Positions 1 to 7,555 of a stretch of DNA of 64,000 nucleotides are shown one piece after another. The notes under the pieces are model-generated. The model was not told the DNA's origin. It did no database searches and saw only the letters and a program-made list of their open reading frames with translations. The translations under genes were made by a program, and so were the position numbers. The stretch covers positions 1,674,001 to 1,738,000 of the forward strand of contig NZ_CP108131.1 in assembly GCF_036203305.1 (NCBI RefSeq), written 5' to 3'. Origin of the DNA: Streptomyces sp. NBC_00190 (GTDB lineage Bacteria > Actinomycetota > Actinomycetes > Streptomycetales > Streptomycetaceae). Positions within the stretch are counted from its first letter, which is position 1. The number at the start of each line of letters is the position of its first letter.

Positions 1-363
1 CATGTCGACGACGCTCACGTTGCCGCCCGCCACGCTGCCCCGGCCGGCCGGGCGGCCGTCGACGAGCAGCTCGTACACACCGTCCGGGCGGGCCGGGGCG
101 CCCTGGTAGACCACCTTGGTGGGGAGCGCGTCCAGCTCGACGGCGCTGGCCCCGGTCCGGAAGGCGAGGCGCACCCCGGAGGGCTGGGCCTCGACCGCGG
201 CCAGGTTCGCGTCGGGGAACTGCCCGCGCGCGCGGGCGGGCAGCCGGTGCGGGAGCACGCCGTGCGCGGTGCGTTCCACGTCGAGGGCGCCGCGCAGCAG
301 GTGCGCCTCGACGGCGGTGGTGATCCATCGGGCCGTGCCGGCCTGGTCGGAAGGGGCGTTCAT
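1..363 (-). CDS. SGNH/GDSL-type hydrolase, N-terminal part (gene runs off the window)
   Basis: The ATG at 361-363 on the minus strand opens a frame that stays open to the window edge (121 codons). The visible part has a run resembling a beta-sandwich (VRLAFRTGASAVELDAL) like that in front of the catalytic domain of the SGNH hydrolase at 7556-8572 (VRLEFTTETARAVEIRY). The pattern matches the N-terminal non-catalytic domain of actinobacterial two-domain GDSL esterases. The catalytic GDS block would lie outside the window, so enzyme activity is inferred. Confidence is moderate because only the less conserved domain is visible. Confidence 0.6.
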   Translation of the reverse strand, partial: MNAPSDQAGTARWITTAVEAHLLRGALDVERTAHGVLPHRLPARARGQFPDANLAAVEAQPSGVRLAFRTGASAVELDALPTKVVYQGAPARPDGVYELLVDGRPAGRGSVAGGNVSVVDM

Positions 364-428
364 GCCCCCACCCTGCCGACCCCGGGCCCGCCCCGCACCC
401 GCTTTACGCGGGCGGGCGCTCACGCCGG

Positions 429-455
429 GCATGAGCGGGCATGAGCGGGCATGAG
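429..455. repeat. Short 10-bp tandem repeat (GCATGAGCGG, about 2.7 copies)
   Basis: Two exact copies of GCATGAGCGG (429-438, 439-448) and a partial third lie in the intergenic region between the SGNH gene start and the end of davB. No function can be assigned. Confidence 0.6.
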
Positions 456-547
456 TACGGGCCGCCGCCGCGATGTTTGCGCGGGGGCGGCCCGTGGTCA
501 CGGGGTCCGGGGCGTGGGTGTCACCGCCGGAGTCCGGGAGGGGGAGG

Positions 548-2245
548 TCAGTCCTCCGGGAGTTCGACCGGGGCGATGTCGTCGTAGACGTCGCCCGGGC
601 CCGGGTTGGTGGAGTCGGTCGTGCCGCCCAGGTGGTGCATGACGCCCCAGACCGCGTTCAAGGCGGTCTGGACGGCGCCCTCGGCCCAGCCTGCCGTCCA
701 GGAGATGTCGTCGCCCGCGAGGAAGATGCCGCGCTTGTCCTCGGGGAGGCGGTCCTGCATGAAGTGGGTGAACAGGCGTCGCTGGTAGCGGTAGTGGCCG
801 GGGAGGTTGGCCTTGAACGCGCCCATGAAGTAGGGCTCGTTCTCCCAGGACACGGTCACCGGGTTGCCGATGATGTGGCGGCGGATGTCGACCTTCGGGT
901 AGATCTCGCCGAGGGACTTCAGCATGACCTCCATCCGCTCGCTCGCGGACAGCGGCAGCCACTTCAGGCTGTCGTCGCACCAGGTGTACGAGAGGCAGAT
1001 GACGGCGGGCTTGTCCGGGCCGTTGTCCAGGAGGTACGTACCGCGCGTCATGCGGTCCGTGAGGGTCATCGACATGACGTCGCGACCGGTCTCCTCGTCC
1101 TTGTCCAGCCAGAACGGCCGGTCCACCGGAATGAAGAGCTTCGAGCTCTCCATGTAGTGGGTGCGCTCCATCGCGGTCCAGTGGTCGATCGGGAACAGCG
1201 AGTCGTCGCAGGCGATCTTGGACAGCAGCATCCAGGACTGCGCCGTGAAGATCGCGGCGCGGTACGTACGGATGTCGCCCGAGGAGTCGGTGACGGTGAT
1301 GCGGTTGCCGGCCGTGCGGTGCAGGCGGGTCACCGCGGGGCGCGGGGTGCCCTCGTGCAGGGAGGACAGCGAGGTGCCCTGCGCCCAGTGGACGATCTTC
1401 TCGGGCTCGCGCTCCCACAGGCGCATCGGGAGCTGCTGCGAGCCGCCCACGATGCCGCGGTGGTGGTCGTCCGCCTCGGTGTAGACGACTCGGAGGATCT
1501 CCAGGATGGAGTTCGGGAAGTCGGTGTCCCAGCCGCCGGTGCCGAAGCCGACCTGGCCGAAGATCTCGCGCTTGCGGAAGGACTGGAAGGCCTCGGACTT
1601 GCAGAGGAAGCCGTAGAAGGTCTCGTCGTCGAGCTTCTCGACGAGCTTGGCCCAGATCTCGCGGATGCGCGGGACGTCCCGCTCGCGCATCGCGGTGTTC
1701 ATGTCGGAGAAGTCGGCGCCCTCGTCGAGGCAGGCGTTCCACGCTTCGGCGACATCGCGGTAGATCTGCGGGAGGTCGGCGATGGTCTCGGCGTAGTGGG
1801 TCTCGCCCTTGAGGTCCACGACCGTCGAGGGGGTGGCCTCGGCGAGCGGGTTCGGGAAGGGCTCGGTGACCAGGCCGACGAGGTCGATGTAGTGCTGCAG
1901 GGCCGTGGAGGACGGCGGGAAGCGCATGGCGCCCATCTCCGCGGTCAGGCCCTCGGTGCCGGCGCCCTCGAAGCCGACGGTGCGCAGCCGGCCGCCGATC
2001 TGGTCCGCCTCGTAGACGACGGGCTTGAGGCCCATCTTCATCAGCTCGTAGGCCGAGATGATGCCGGACAGGCCGCCACCGATGACGGCGACCTCGGTGC
2101 CGTGCTCGGTCGCCGGTATCTGGCCGAGGCCCGCCGGGTGGGCGAGGAAGTCGTCGTACGCGTACGGGAAGTCCGGCCCGAACATGGTGATCGGGGGCTG
2201 TCCGTCGCTGTGCGGGACGGCGGTGGTGGGCACCGTGGACGTCAT
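548..2245 (-). CDS. davB: L-lysine 2-monooxygenase (flavin amine oxidase family)
   Basis: A 565-residue flavoprotein predicted to convert L-lysine with O2 into 5-aminopentanamide and CO2, the first step of the aminovalerate pathway. A dinucleotide-binding GGGLSG (residues 56-61) is followed by an acidic end of the second strand (E79). The N-terminal stretch FGPDFPYAYDDFLAHPAGLG and the C-terminal FLAGDDISWTAGWAEGAVQT match what I recall of Pseudomonas DavB, as does the length (about 560). The ATG at 2243-2245 has AAGGAGT upstream. The frame stays open far upstream, but that part looks noncoding. It follows davA by 50 bases in the same orientation. The same family includes tryptophan 2-monooxygenase; the davA-type nitrilase partner favours lysine. 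Confidence 0.85.
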   Translation of the reverse strand: MTSTVPTTAVPHSDGQPPITMFGPDFPYAYDDFLAHPAGLGQIPATEHGTEVAVIGGGLSGIISAYELMKMGLKPVVYEADQIGGRLRTVGFEGAGTEGLTAEMGAMRFPPSSTALQHYIDLVGLVTEPFPNPLAEATPSTVVDLKGETHYAETIADLPQIYRDVAEAWNACLDEGADFSDMNTAMRERDVPRIREIWAKLVEKLDDETFYGFLCKSEAFQSFRKREIFGQVGFGTGGWDTDFPNSILEILRVVYTEADDHHRGIVGGSQQLPMRLWEREPEKIVHWAQGTSLSSLHEGTPRPAVTRLHRTAGNRITVTDSSGDIRTYRAAIFTAQSWMLLSKIACDDSLFPIDHWTAMERTHYMESSKLFIPVDRPFWLDKDEETGRDVMSMTLTDRMTRGTYLLDNGPDKPAVICLSYTWCDDSLKWLPLSASERMEVMLKSLGEIYPKVDIRRHIIGNPVTVSWENEPYFMGAFKANLPGHYRYQRRLFTHFMQDRLPEDKRGIFLAGDDISWTAGWAEGAVQTALNAVWGVMHHLGGTTDSTNPGPGDVYDDIAPVELPED

Positions 2246-2295
2246 GGGGTACGACTCCTTGCGGGGGTGGGGCAGGGGGAGGGCGCTGGCGGGAC

Positions 2296-3096
2296 TCAGA
2301 CGAGGGAGGCGTAGAGCCCGGGGCGGCGGTCGCGCAGGTACGGATTGTTCTCGCGCGAGGCGGCCAGCAGCTCGGGATCGGCCTCGCCGAACACCAGCTC
2401 CTCGCCGCGGCCGGCCCGGGTCCGGGTGACCCCGTCGGGGCTCGCCAGGCAGCTGAGTCCGACGAACTCGAACTCGCCTTCCGGGCCGGTGCGGTTGACG
2501 TACGCGATGTACATCTGGTTCTCGAAGGCCCGTACGGGGACGAGCTGTTCGGCGACGAACTGGAACGGGTGCATCTGCGCGGTCGGCACCAGCAGGAAGT
2601 CGGTGCCGGCGAGCGCGTGCGCCCGGACGTTCTCGGGGAACTCCACGTCGTAGCAGATCATGATGCCGATGCGGAGGCCGTTCAGGTCCGCCTGGACGAC
2701 GGGGGTGTCGCCGGGGGTGAAGGCTTCCTGCTCGAAGCAGCCGAAGAGGTGGGTCTTGCGGTAGTTCGCGAGCCGGGCGCCGTCCGGGCCGACGAGCTGC
2801 GCCGCGTTGTACACGGTGTCGCCGTCCCGCTCGGGGTAGCCGTAGAGGACCGCGATCCCGTGACGGCGGGCGATGCCGCCGATGACGTGGGCGGACTCGC
2901 CGTCGGCGGGCTCGGCGAGACCGGCGACGTCCTCGACCGCGAGGGCGTAGCCGGTCAGGAACATCTCCGAGGTCACGAGGAGCCCGGCCCCGCCCTGTGC
3001 GGCGCGCGCGGCGGCCTCGTCGAGCGCCTTGAGGTTCTCGGCGGTGTCGCCGAGCCGTCCGGAGCTCTGGAGGAGGGCGGTGCGCAGCGGGGGCAT
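2296..3096 (-). CDS. davA: 5-aminovaleramidase, nitrilase superfamily
   Basis: A 266-residue carbon-nitrogen hydrolase predicted to hydrolyse 5-aminopentanamide to 5-aminovalerate plus ammonia. The nitrilase catalytic set is visible: E44 (SEMFLTGY), K114 (NYRKTHLFG) and C148 (MICYDVEFPE), with a second Glu in FEQEAF. Length fits DavA (about 264). It is the first gene of a davA-davB pair. The start has an AGAGG-like ribosome site. About 75-155 bases upstream of the start are the phased TTGCG boxes also found before the permease operon. A general amidase role cannot be excluded, but adjacency to a DavB-like enzyme makes this the best call. Confidence 0.82.
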   Translation of the reverse strand: MPPLRTALLQSSGRLGDTAENLKALDEAAARAAQGGAGLLVTSEMFLTGYALAVEDVAGLAEPADGESAHVIGGIARRHGIAVLYGYPERDGDTVYNAAQLVGPDGARLANYRKTHLFGCFEQEAFTPGDTPVVQADLNGLRIGIMICYDVEFPENVRAHALAGTDFLLVPTAQMHPFQFVAEQLVPVRAFENQMYIAYVNRTGPEGEFEFVGLSCLASPDGVTRTRAGRGEELVFGEADPELLAASRENNPYLRDRRPGLYASLV

Positions 3097-3170
3097 GGAC
3101 TACCTCTGTGGCAGGAGGGGTGGGGTCCTTAGACGGTACGTTCGCGCGTTCGACCCGGACAAGCCGTGAC

Positions 3171-3254
3171 CGTTGCGCTGCGCGCATCGATTCGTTGCGT
3201 GTTCCACCACTTGCCCGGAGATTCGTTGCGCGGCGTTCCGCGGGGGCCCTGCGG
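3171..3254. promoter_or_regulatory. Phased TTGCGC-box array upstream of davA (putative Lrp/AsnC operator)
   Basis: Boxes TTGCGC (3173), TTGCGT (3195), TTGCGC (3226) and a weaker CTGCGG (3249) are spaced 22, 31 and 23 bases apart, close to whole helical turns. Two of them lie in an identical 11-mer, GATTCGTTGCG (3189-3199, 3220-3230). A matching array lies upstream of the amino acid permease. Phased degenerate boxes fit the multimeric binding of Lrp-type regulators; binding itself is inferred. Confidence 0.55.
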
Positions 3255-3281
3255 GCCTGGTGAGAGCCCCCGCGATCCCTC

Positions 3282-3665
3282 TCAGGAGCCCGTGCGGAAG
3301 GCCGGGTGCGAGGCCAGGAAACGGAGATCGTCGAGGATGTCGGGGGCGTGGTCGGAGACCACCCGGCCGCTCCAGGTGTCGACGAGGGCGGGGACGGTCC
3401 GGGTGCCGTCGAAGTGGTGGCCCGCCGCCTCGTACGCGAGGCGCAGCTCGGTGTGCCCGGGCGCTGCGGTGTCGTCGCCGAGGACGGTGGCGCCGACGGA
3501 GTCCTCGATGCCCAGCAGGGCGAGGGCACCCGTCACCTGCCGGGAGCGCGGACAGTCGGCGGAGAGGTACAGGCGGTAGCGGTGCGGGACGGGGGAGAAA
3601 CCGGTCCCGATGCGGCCGCGGAGGGCGGGCGCCGGACCGGTTCGGGGCAGGACGGTGTACGACAT
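3282..3665 (-). CDS. Glutathione S-transferase N-terminal-domain protein (thioredoxin-fold only)
   Basis: A 127-residue protein resembling only the thioredoxin-like N-terminal half of glutathionyl-hydroquinone reductases (GST_N type). HRYRLYLSADCPRSRQ holds the position of the usual Cys-Pro active site, and GTRTVPALVD with a VVSDHAPDI stretch matches the substrate/GSH-binding cis-Pro region. The helical C-terminal half of a full GST is absent, so it is either a stand-alone redox/binding protein or a truncated enzyme. A short leader ORF lies about 100 bases upstream on the same strand. It ends about 185 bases before davA and points the same way, but the davA operator array lies in between. Confidence 0.65.
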   Translation of the reverse strand: MSYTVLPRTGPAPALRGRIGTGFSPVPHRYRLYLSADCPRSRQVTGALALLGIEDSVGATVLGDDTAAPGHTELRLAYEAAGHHFDGTRTVPALVDTWSGRVVSDHAPDILDDLRFLASHPAFRTGS

Positions 3666-3765
3666 GGCTCTCCTGGGGCGGGGCGCGCGGAAGTGGCCTG
3701 AGCGGGGCGGTGCTCCCGGCGGCGCGGGGCGCGGGCCGGGTCGCCCGTGTGGGTCCGAAAGAGGC

Positions 3766-3858
3766 TCAGCCTCGCGCGGTGAATGCGCTGCACACCCGCA
3801 GGAGGTCGATGTGCAGGCGCCGGGTCAGCCACCAGCGGCGGAGGGTCCCTGTGTCCAC
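3766..3858 (-). CDS. Putative leader peptide (30 aa, HIDLLRVCSA motif)
   Basis: A GTG-started 30-codon frame with a purine-rich ribosome site (GGACGGGA region). It contains LTRRLHIDLLRVCSAFTA, the signature of the short actinobacterial 'putative leader peptide' family (RRHxDLxRVxSAxC-type). Those leaders usually precede genes for sulfur, cysteine or redox metabolism and are thought to act in translational attenuation. Here the downstream gene on the same strand, about 100 bases away, is the GST-like gene. The match is by pattern only; the regulatory role is inferred. Confidence 0.6.
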   Translation of the reverse strand: MDTGTLRRWWLTRRLHIDLLRVCSAFTARG

Positions 3859-4033
3859 CGGTCCCGCCCCCGTCCCGTCCTCGCGAGGCCCGTCCCGCGG
3901 TCGTTAGGCTTCCCGGGGCGGGCGCCGGCCGTCGCGGCCGTCCCCCGCAGTCTCGTGGCGGCACATGGGGCCGTCAAGAAGGCGGTGACGGCCGGTTTCG
4001 CCGCCGCACCGACGGAAAGGGAGTTCCGCACCG
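3859..4033. other. Intergenic region between leader peptide and GNAT gene
   Basis: This holds the divergent upstream regions of the leader peptide (minus) and the acetyltransferase (plus). No convincing extra gene was seen, and no clear consensus promoter could be placed. Confidence 0.4.
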
Positions 4034-4735
4034 ATGTCCCCCGAGGTACCCGACGTACTCGACAACCCGGTCTGGGCCGCGCTGACCGGACCGCACCGTG
4101 CCTTCGCCGAGCACGGGCCCGCGGGCCTGGCCGCCCGCTACGCGCAGGACGCGAGCCCGTTCGCGGCGCTCGCCGACCCGCGGGACCCCCGCGCGTGGGC
4201 GGATCTTGCGGCGCTGGCCGGCCCCGGTGAGGGGGTCTGGGTGACCGGGCTGCTGACCCCGCCGCCGGGCTGGGAGACCGTGGCGGCGATTCCCGGCGTA
4301 CAGCTGGACGGCCGGGGGGTACGGGCCGAGGCCGCGCCCGACGCGGCCGCGCTGGGGCCGGGCGACGTGCCGGAGATGCTGGAGCTGGTCGAGCTGACCA
4401 GGCCGGGCCCGTTCATGGACCGGACCGTCGAACTGGGCACGTACCTCGGGATCCGGCACGAGGGGCGGCTCGTCGCGATGGCCGGGGAGCGGATGCGGCC
4501 GGCGGGCTGGTCGGAGATCAGCGCGGTGTGCACGCACCCGGACCACCGGGGCCGGGGCCTGGCGGGCCGGCTGATACGGGCGGTCGCAGCCGCGGTACGC
4601 GAGCGCGGGGACAGCCCGTTCCTGCACGCGGCGGCGGAGAACACGGGGGCGGTGCGGCTCTACGAGTCGATGGGGTTCACCCTGCGGCGCCGGCCGGACT
4701 TCCTGGGGCTCCGTACGCCGGCCAAGGAGGCGTGA
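4034..4735 (+). CDS. GNAT family N-acetyltransferase
   Basis: A 233-residue protein whose C-terminal half is a GNAT fold. The acetyl-CoA pyrophosphate-binding motif is visible as VCTHPDHRGRGLAGRL (R/Q-x-x-G-x-G/A), followed by the typical NTGAVRLYESMGFTLRRR end. The N-terminal about 100 residues form the FR47-type half-domain seen in actinobacterial GNAT proteins. The substrate cannot be told from sequence. It stands alone on the plus strand, about 80 bases before the WhiB-like gene. Confidence 0.85.
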   Translation: MSPEVPDVLDNPVWAALTGPHRAFAEHGPAGLAARYAQDASPFAALADPRDPRAWADLAALAGPGEGVWVTGLLTPPPGWETVAAIPGVQLDGRGVRAEAAPDAAALGPGDVPEMLELVELTRPGPFMDRTVELGTYLGIRHEGRLVAMAGERMRPAGWSEISAVCTHPDHRGRGLAGRLIRAVAAAVRERGDSPFLHAAAENTGAVRLYESMGFTLRRRPDFLGLRTPAKEA

Positions 4736-4815
4736 CCCACGGGCCGTCGGCCACGGCGGGGTTTCGCGGGGCGTCCAGCGGTCAGACGCGGGACAACCCA
4801 CGGAAAGGAACTGCC

Positions 4816-5109
4816 ATGACCGACGTCTCACGCCTGCCCGGCGCCGCGCACCACTTCTGGCAGTGGCAGTCCCGGGCGGCCTGCCGCGATCTGGGCTCCG
4901 GCCGCTTCTTCCATCCCGCCGGAGAACGCGGCGAGGACCGGGAGGAGCGGGACGCCGCCGCCAAACGGGTCTGCGCGGGGTGCCCGGTGCGGGCCGCCTG
5001 CCTCGATCACGCGCTGCGCACCCGTGAGCCGTTCGGCGTCTGGGGCGGGCTCACGGAGGAGGAACGGCACGCCCGGCTCGCCGGGGTGGAGCCGGCTCTG
5101 CGGGCCTGA
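4816..5109 (+). CDS. WhiB-family iron-sulfur transcriptional regulator
   Basis: A 97-residue Wbl protein. Four cysteines, C23, C53, C56 and C62, have the WhiB spacing (C-x29-C-x2-C-x5-C) that binds a redox-sensitive [4Fe-4S] cluster. They are followed by the G-V-W-G-G turn (residues 74-78) and a basic-rich tail. Wbl proteins typically act by binding the principal sigma factor. The ATG at 4816 has GGAAAGGAA upstream; an earlier in-frame ATG would add residues unlike the family. Which Wbl class it belongs to cannot be decided by eye. Confidence 0.92.
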   Translation: MTDVSRLPGAAHHFWQWQSRAACRDLGSGRFFHPAGERGEDREERDAAAKRVCAGCPVRAACLDHALRTREPFGVWGGLTEEERHARLAGVEPALRA

Positions 5110-5178
5110 GCGGCGGCGGGGACGTGCCCTACTTCCCCGAGGCCGCTTGGCCGTGCGGGCCTGTCTACGCGGGCCTGG

Positions 5179-5634
5179 CTAGGCGGGCGCGCCCGAGGTG
5201 AAGCGGCGCAGGAGCGGGGAGAGGACCAGGACGGACTTGGTGCGTTCCACGAAGGGTTCGCCCGCGATGCGTTCCAGTACCCGCTCGAAGTGCCGCATGT
5301 CGGAGGCGAAGACCTGGACGAGGGCGTCCGCGTCGCCGGTGACGGTCGACGCGGACACCACCTCGGGGTACCGCTCCAGACCTCGCCGGATGTCGTCCGG
5401 CGAGGTGTTGTGGCGACAGTAGATCTCGATGAAGCCCTCGGTCTCCCAGCCCATCGCGGCGGGGTCCACGCGGACCGTGAAGCCGGTGATGGCGCCTTCG
5501 GCCCGCAGCCGGTCCACGCGCCGCTTCACGGCGGGGGCGGAGAGACCGACCTCGGAGCCGATGTCCGCGTAGGAGCGGCGGGCGTCCTCGGCCAGGGCGT
5601 GCACGATGCGTTCGTCGAGATCGTTCAGTCGCAC
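5179..5634 (-). CDS. Lrp/AsnC-family transcriptional regulator
   Basis: A 151-residue regulator with an N-terminal winged helix-turn-helix (LNDLDERIVHALAEDARRS through LSAPAVKRRVDRL) and a C-terminal RAM ligand domain with the GDADALVQVFA motif. The GTG at 5632-5634 is chosen because the protein then starts VRLNDLDERI, as family members do; longer starts add unrelated sequence. It begins 10 bases after the permease stop, so the two are probably cotranscribed. The phased TTGCGC boxes upstream of both the permease and davA make it the likely local regulator of lysine uptake and breakdown, with lysine as a candidate effector. Confidence 0.88.
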   Translation of the reverse strand: MRLNDLDERIVHALAEDARRSYADIGSEVGLSAPAVKRRVDRLRAEGAITGFTVRVDPAAMGWETEGFIEIYCRHNTSPDDIRRGLERYPEVVSASTVTGDADALVQVFASDMRHFERVLERIAGEPFVERTKSVLVLSPLLRRFTSGAPA

Positions 5635-5644
5635 TGCGGGTGGA

Positions 5645-7099
5645 TCACTTCTCTGCTGTGGCCAGTGTGGAGCGGCGAATGCCGTACAGGAAGTAGACCA
5701 CGAGGCCGACGGCCATCCAGACACCGAAGGCGACCCAGGTCGCGCCCGGCAGGCTGTACATCATGTAGGCGCAGGCGATGAAGCCGAGGATCGGCGGGAC
5801 CGGGTACCACGCCACCTTGAAGGTGCGCGGCATGTCGGGCTTGGTGCGGCGCAGGATGACGACGGCGACGTTGACCAGGGCGAAGGCGAAGAGCGTACCG
5901 ATGCTGGTCGCGTTGGCGAGCTCACCCAGGGGGATGAACGCGGCGAGGGCGCCGCAGAAGATGGAGACGATCACGACGTTGGCGCGCGGGGCGCCGGTCT
6001 TCTCGTCGACCTTGGCGAAGACCTTGGGGACCAGGCCGTCGCGGGACATCGCGAAGAGGATGCGGGTCTGGCCGTAGAGGACGGCGAAGACGACGGAGGC
6101 GATGGCGACCACGGCGCCGGCGGCGAGGACGACGCCCCAGACGCTGGTACCGGTCACGTTGGTCATGATCTGGGCCAGGGCGGCCTCGGTGCCCTCGAAG
6201 TCCTGCCACGGCATGGCGCCGACGGCGACGAAGGCGACGAGGACGTACAGGACGGTGACGATGCCCAGCGAGAGCATGATCGCGCGGGGCAGGTCCTTCT
6301 TCGGGTTCTTGGCTTCCTCACCGGCGGTGGAGGCGGCGTCGAAGCCGATGTACGAGAAGAAGAGCGTGGAGGCGGCGGCGCTGATGCCGGTGACGCCGAG
6401 CGGGGCGAGCGGGGCGTAGTTGCCGGACTTGATGCCCATGACGCCGATGCCGATGAAGAGCACCAGCGTGACGATCTTCACCGCGACCATGATCGAGTTG
6501 ATCATGGCGCTCTCCTTGGCGCCGCGCATCAGGAAGACCATGGCGAGCAGGACCACGACCAGCGAGGGCAGGTTGATCCAGCCTCCCTCGCCGAGCGGGG
6601 CGCCGAGCTTCTCCGGGATGGTGATGCCTATGGTCCCGTCGAGGAGCTCGTTGAGGTACTGGCCCCAGCCGACGGCGACGGCCGCCACGGAGACGGCGTA
6701 CTCCAGGACCAGGCACCAGCCGCAGATCCAGGCGATGAACTCGCCCATGGTCGCGTAGGAGTACGAGTACGAGGAGCCGGAGACCGGCACGGATCCGGCC
6801 AGCTCCGCGTAGGAGAGGGCCGAGAACAGCGCGGTCAGGCCCGCGATGATGAAGGAGATCGTCACGGCCGGGCCGGCCTTGGGGGCGGCCTCGCCGAGGA
6901 CGACGAAGATGCCGGTGCCCAGGGTGGCGCCGATGCTGATCATCGTCAGCTGCCACATGGTGAGCGAGCGGCGCAGCGTGCCGCCCTCACCCTGGCCGCC
7001 CTCGGCGACCAGCTGCTCGACCGGCTTGCGGCGCAGCAAAGGATGGGCAGGCTTGCGGGGCTCGGAGGTGAGCGGTGGCGCCTGGCCGGTTTCGAGCAC
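5645..7099 (-). CDS. APC-family amino acid permease (candidate lysine/cationic amino acid uptake)
   Basis: A 484-residue membrane protein with about 12 hydrophobic helices. The first contains the APC-superfamily signature ISIGATLGTGIFV, preceded by a cytoplasmic N-terminus (LRRSLTMWQLTM). Overall it resembles bacterial CAT-type cationic amino acid transporters. The GTG at 7097-7099 has AAAGGAG directly upstream; a longer frame to 7285 exists but lacks transporter-like sequence. It heads a two-gene unit with the Lrp regulator. Lysine specificity is an inference from the davAB genes and the shared operator-like boxes, not from transporter sequence. Confidence 0.85.
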   Translation of the reverse strand: MLETGQAPPLTSEPRKPAHPLLRRKPVEQLVAEGGQGEGGTLRRSLTMWQLTMISIGATLGTGIFVVLGEAAPKAGPAVTISFIIAGLTALFSALSYAELAGSVPVSGSSYSYSYATMGEFIAWICGWCLVLEYAVSVAAVAVGWGQYLNELLDGTIGITIPEKLGAPLGEGGWINLPSLVVVLLAMVFLMRGAKESAMINSIMVAVKIVTLVLFIGIGVMGIKSGNYAPLAPLGVTGISAAASTLFFSYIGFDAASTAGEEAKNPKKDLPRAIMLSLGIVTVLYVLVAFVAVGAMPWQDFEGTEAALAQIMTNVTGTSVWGVVLAAGAVVAIASVVFAVLYGQTRILFAMSRDGLVPKVFAKVDEKTGAPRANVVIVSIFCGALAAFIPLGELANATSIGTLFAFALVNVAVVILRRTKPDMPRTFKVAWYPVPPILGFIACAYMMYSLPGATWVAFGVWMAVGLVVYFLYGIRRSTLATAEK

Positions 7100-7279
7100 G
7101 GGGGGACTCCTTTGACACTGCGGGTGGGGATAAGGCGTCGACCGCAGCGGTCCTGAGCAGGAGCAGGCGCGCGGAAAGCGCGCCTGGGCATGGGGGACCG
7201 CCGAGCAGGCGGTCCGCGCCACTCCACGTACAGCGAGTGAGCCTACGAGCTGAGGGATAGCGCCCGTAATGCACCATCC

Positions 7280-7357
7280 TTGCACATTGGCGAATGATCG
7301 TTGCGCGGATCTGTCCCGGATGGCCCTTTGTTGCGCACGGATGATCGATCACTGCGC
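7280..7357. promoter_or_regulatory. Phased TTGCGC-box array upstream of the permease-Lrp operon
   Basis: Boxes TTGCAC (7280), TTGCGC (7301), TTGCGC (7331) and CTGCGC (7352) are spaced 21, 30 and 21 bases apart. The davA array has nearly the same spacing (22, 31, 23) and the same core. This supports a common multimeric regulator, most simply the Lrp-family protein encoded at 5179-5634. The rest of 7100-7555 holds no recognisable gene. Confidence 0.55.
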
Positions 7358-7555
7358 GGTAACGCTCCGCTTCCTTTTCTTGACAGTTCATCAGATCTGC
7401 CGCAGCGTGCCGCCGGGGCCGGGCGGCCCCACTGGTCCGCCCGCCGGCGGTCGATCCGGGCTCCGGCGGGGTACGGGTGAACCCGGCGGCCCGGGAGCGG
7501 GGCGGGGGCGCGGCGCCCGGCCGCGGATCCCGCACCCGGCGAACGGAGGAGACGC

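Noticed and set aside
473..2314. Long plus-strand open frame of 613 codons opposite davB
   Set aside because: It is the antisense frame of a strongly conserved gene, produced by GC bias at third codon positions; it has no family features.
2246..3529. A 5' extension of davB giving one 993-codon frame
   Set aside because: The extension overlaps davA and the GST gene in another frame and is Arg/Ala/Pro-rich noncoding-like; the ATG at 2245 has a strong ribosome site.
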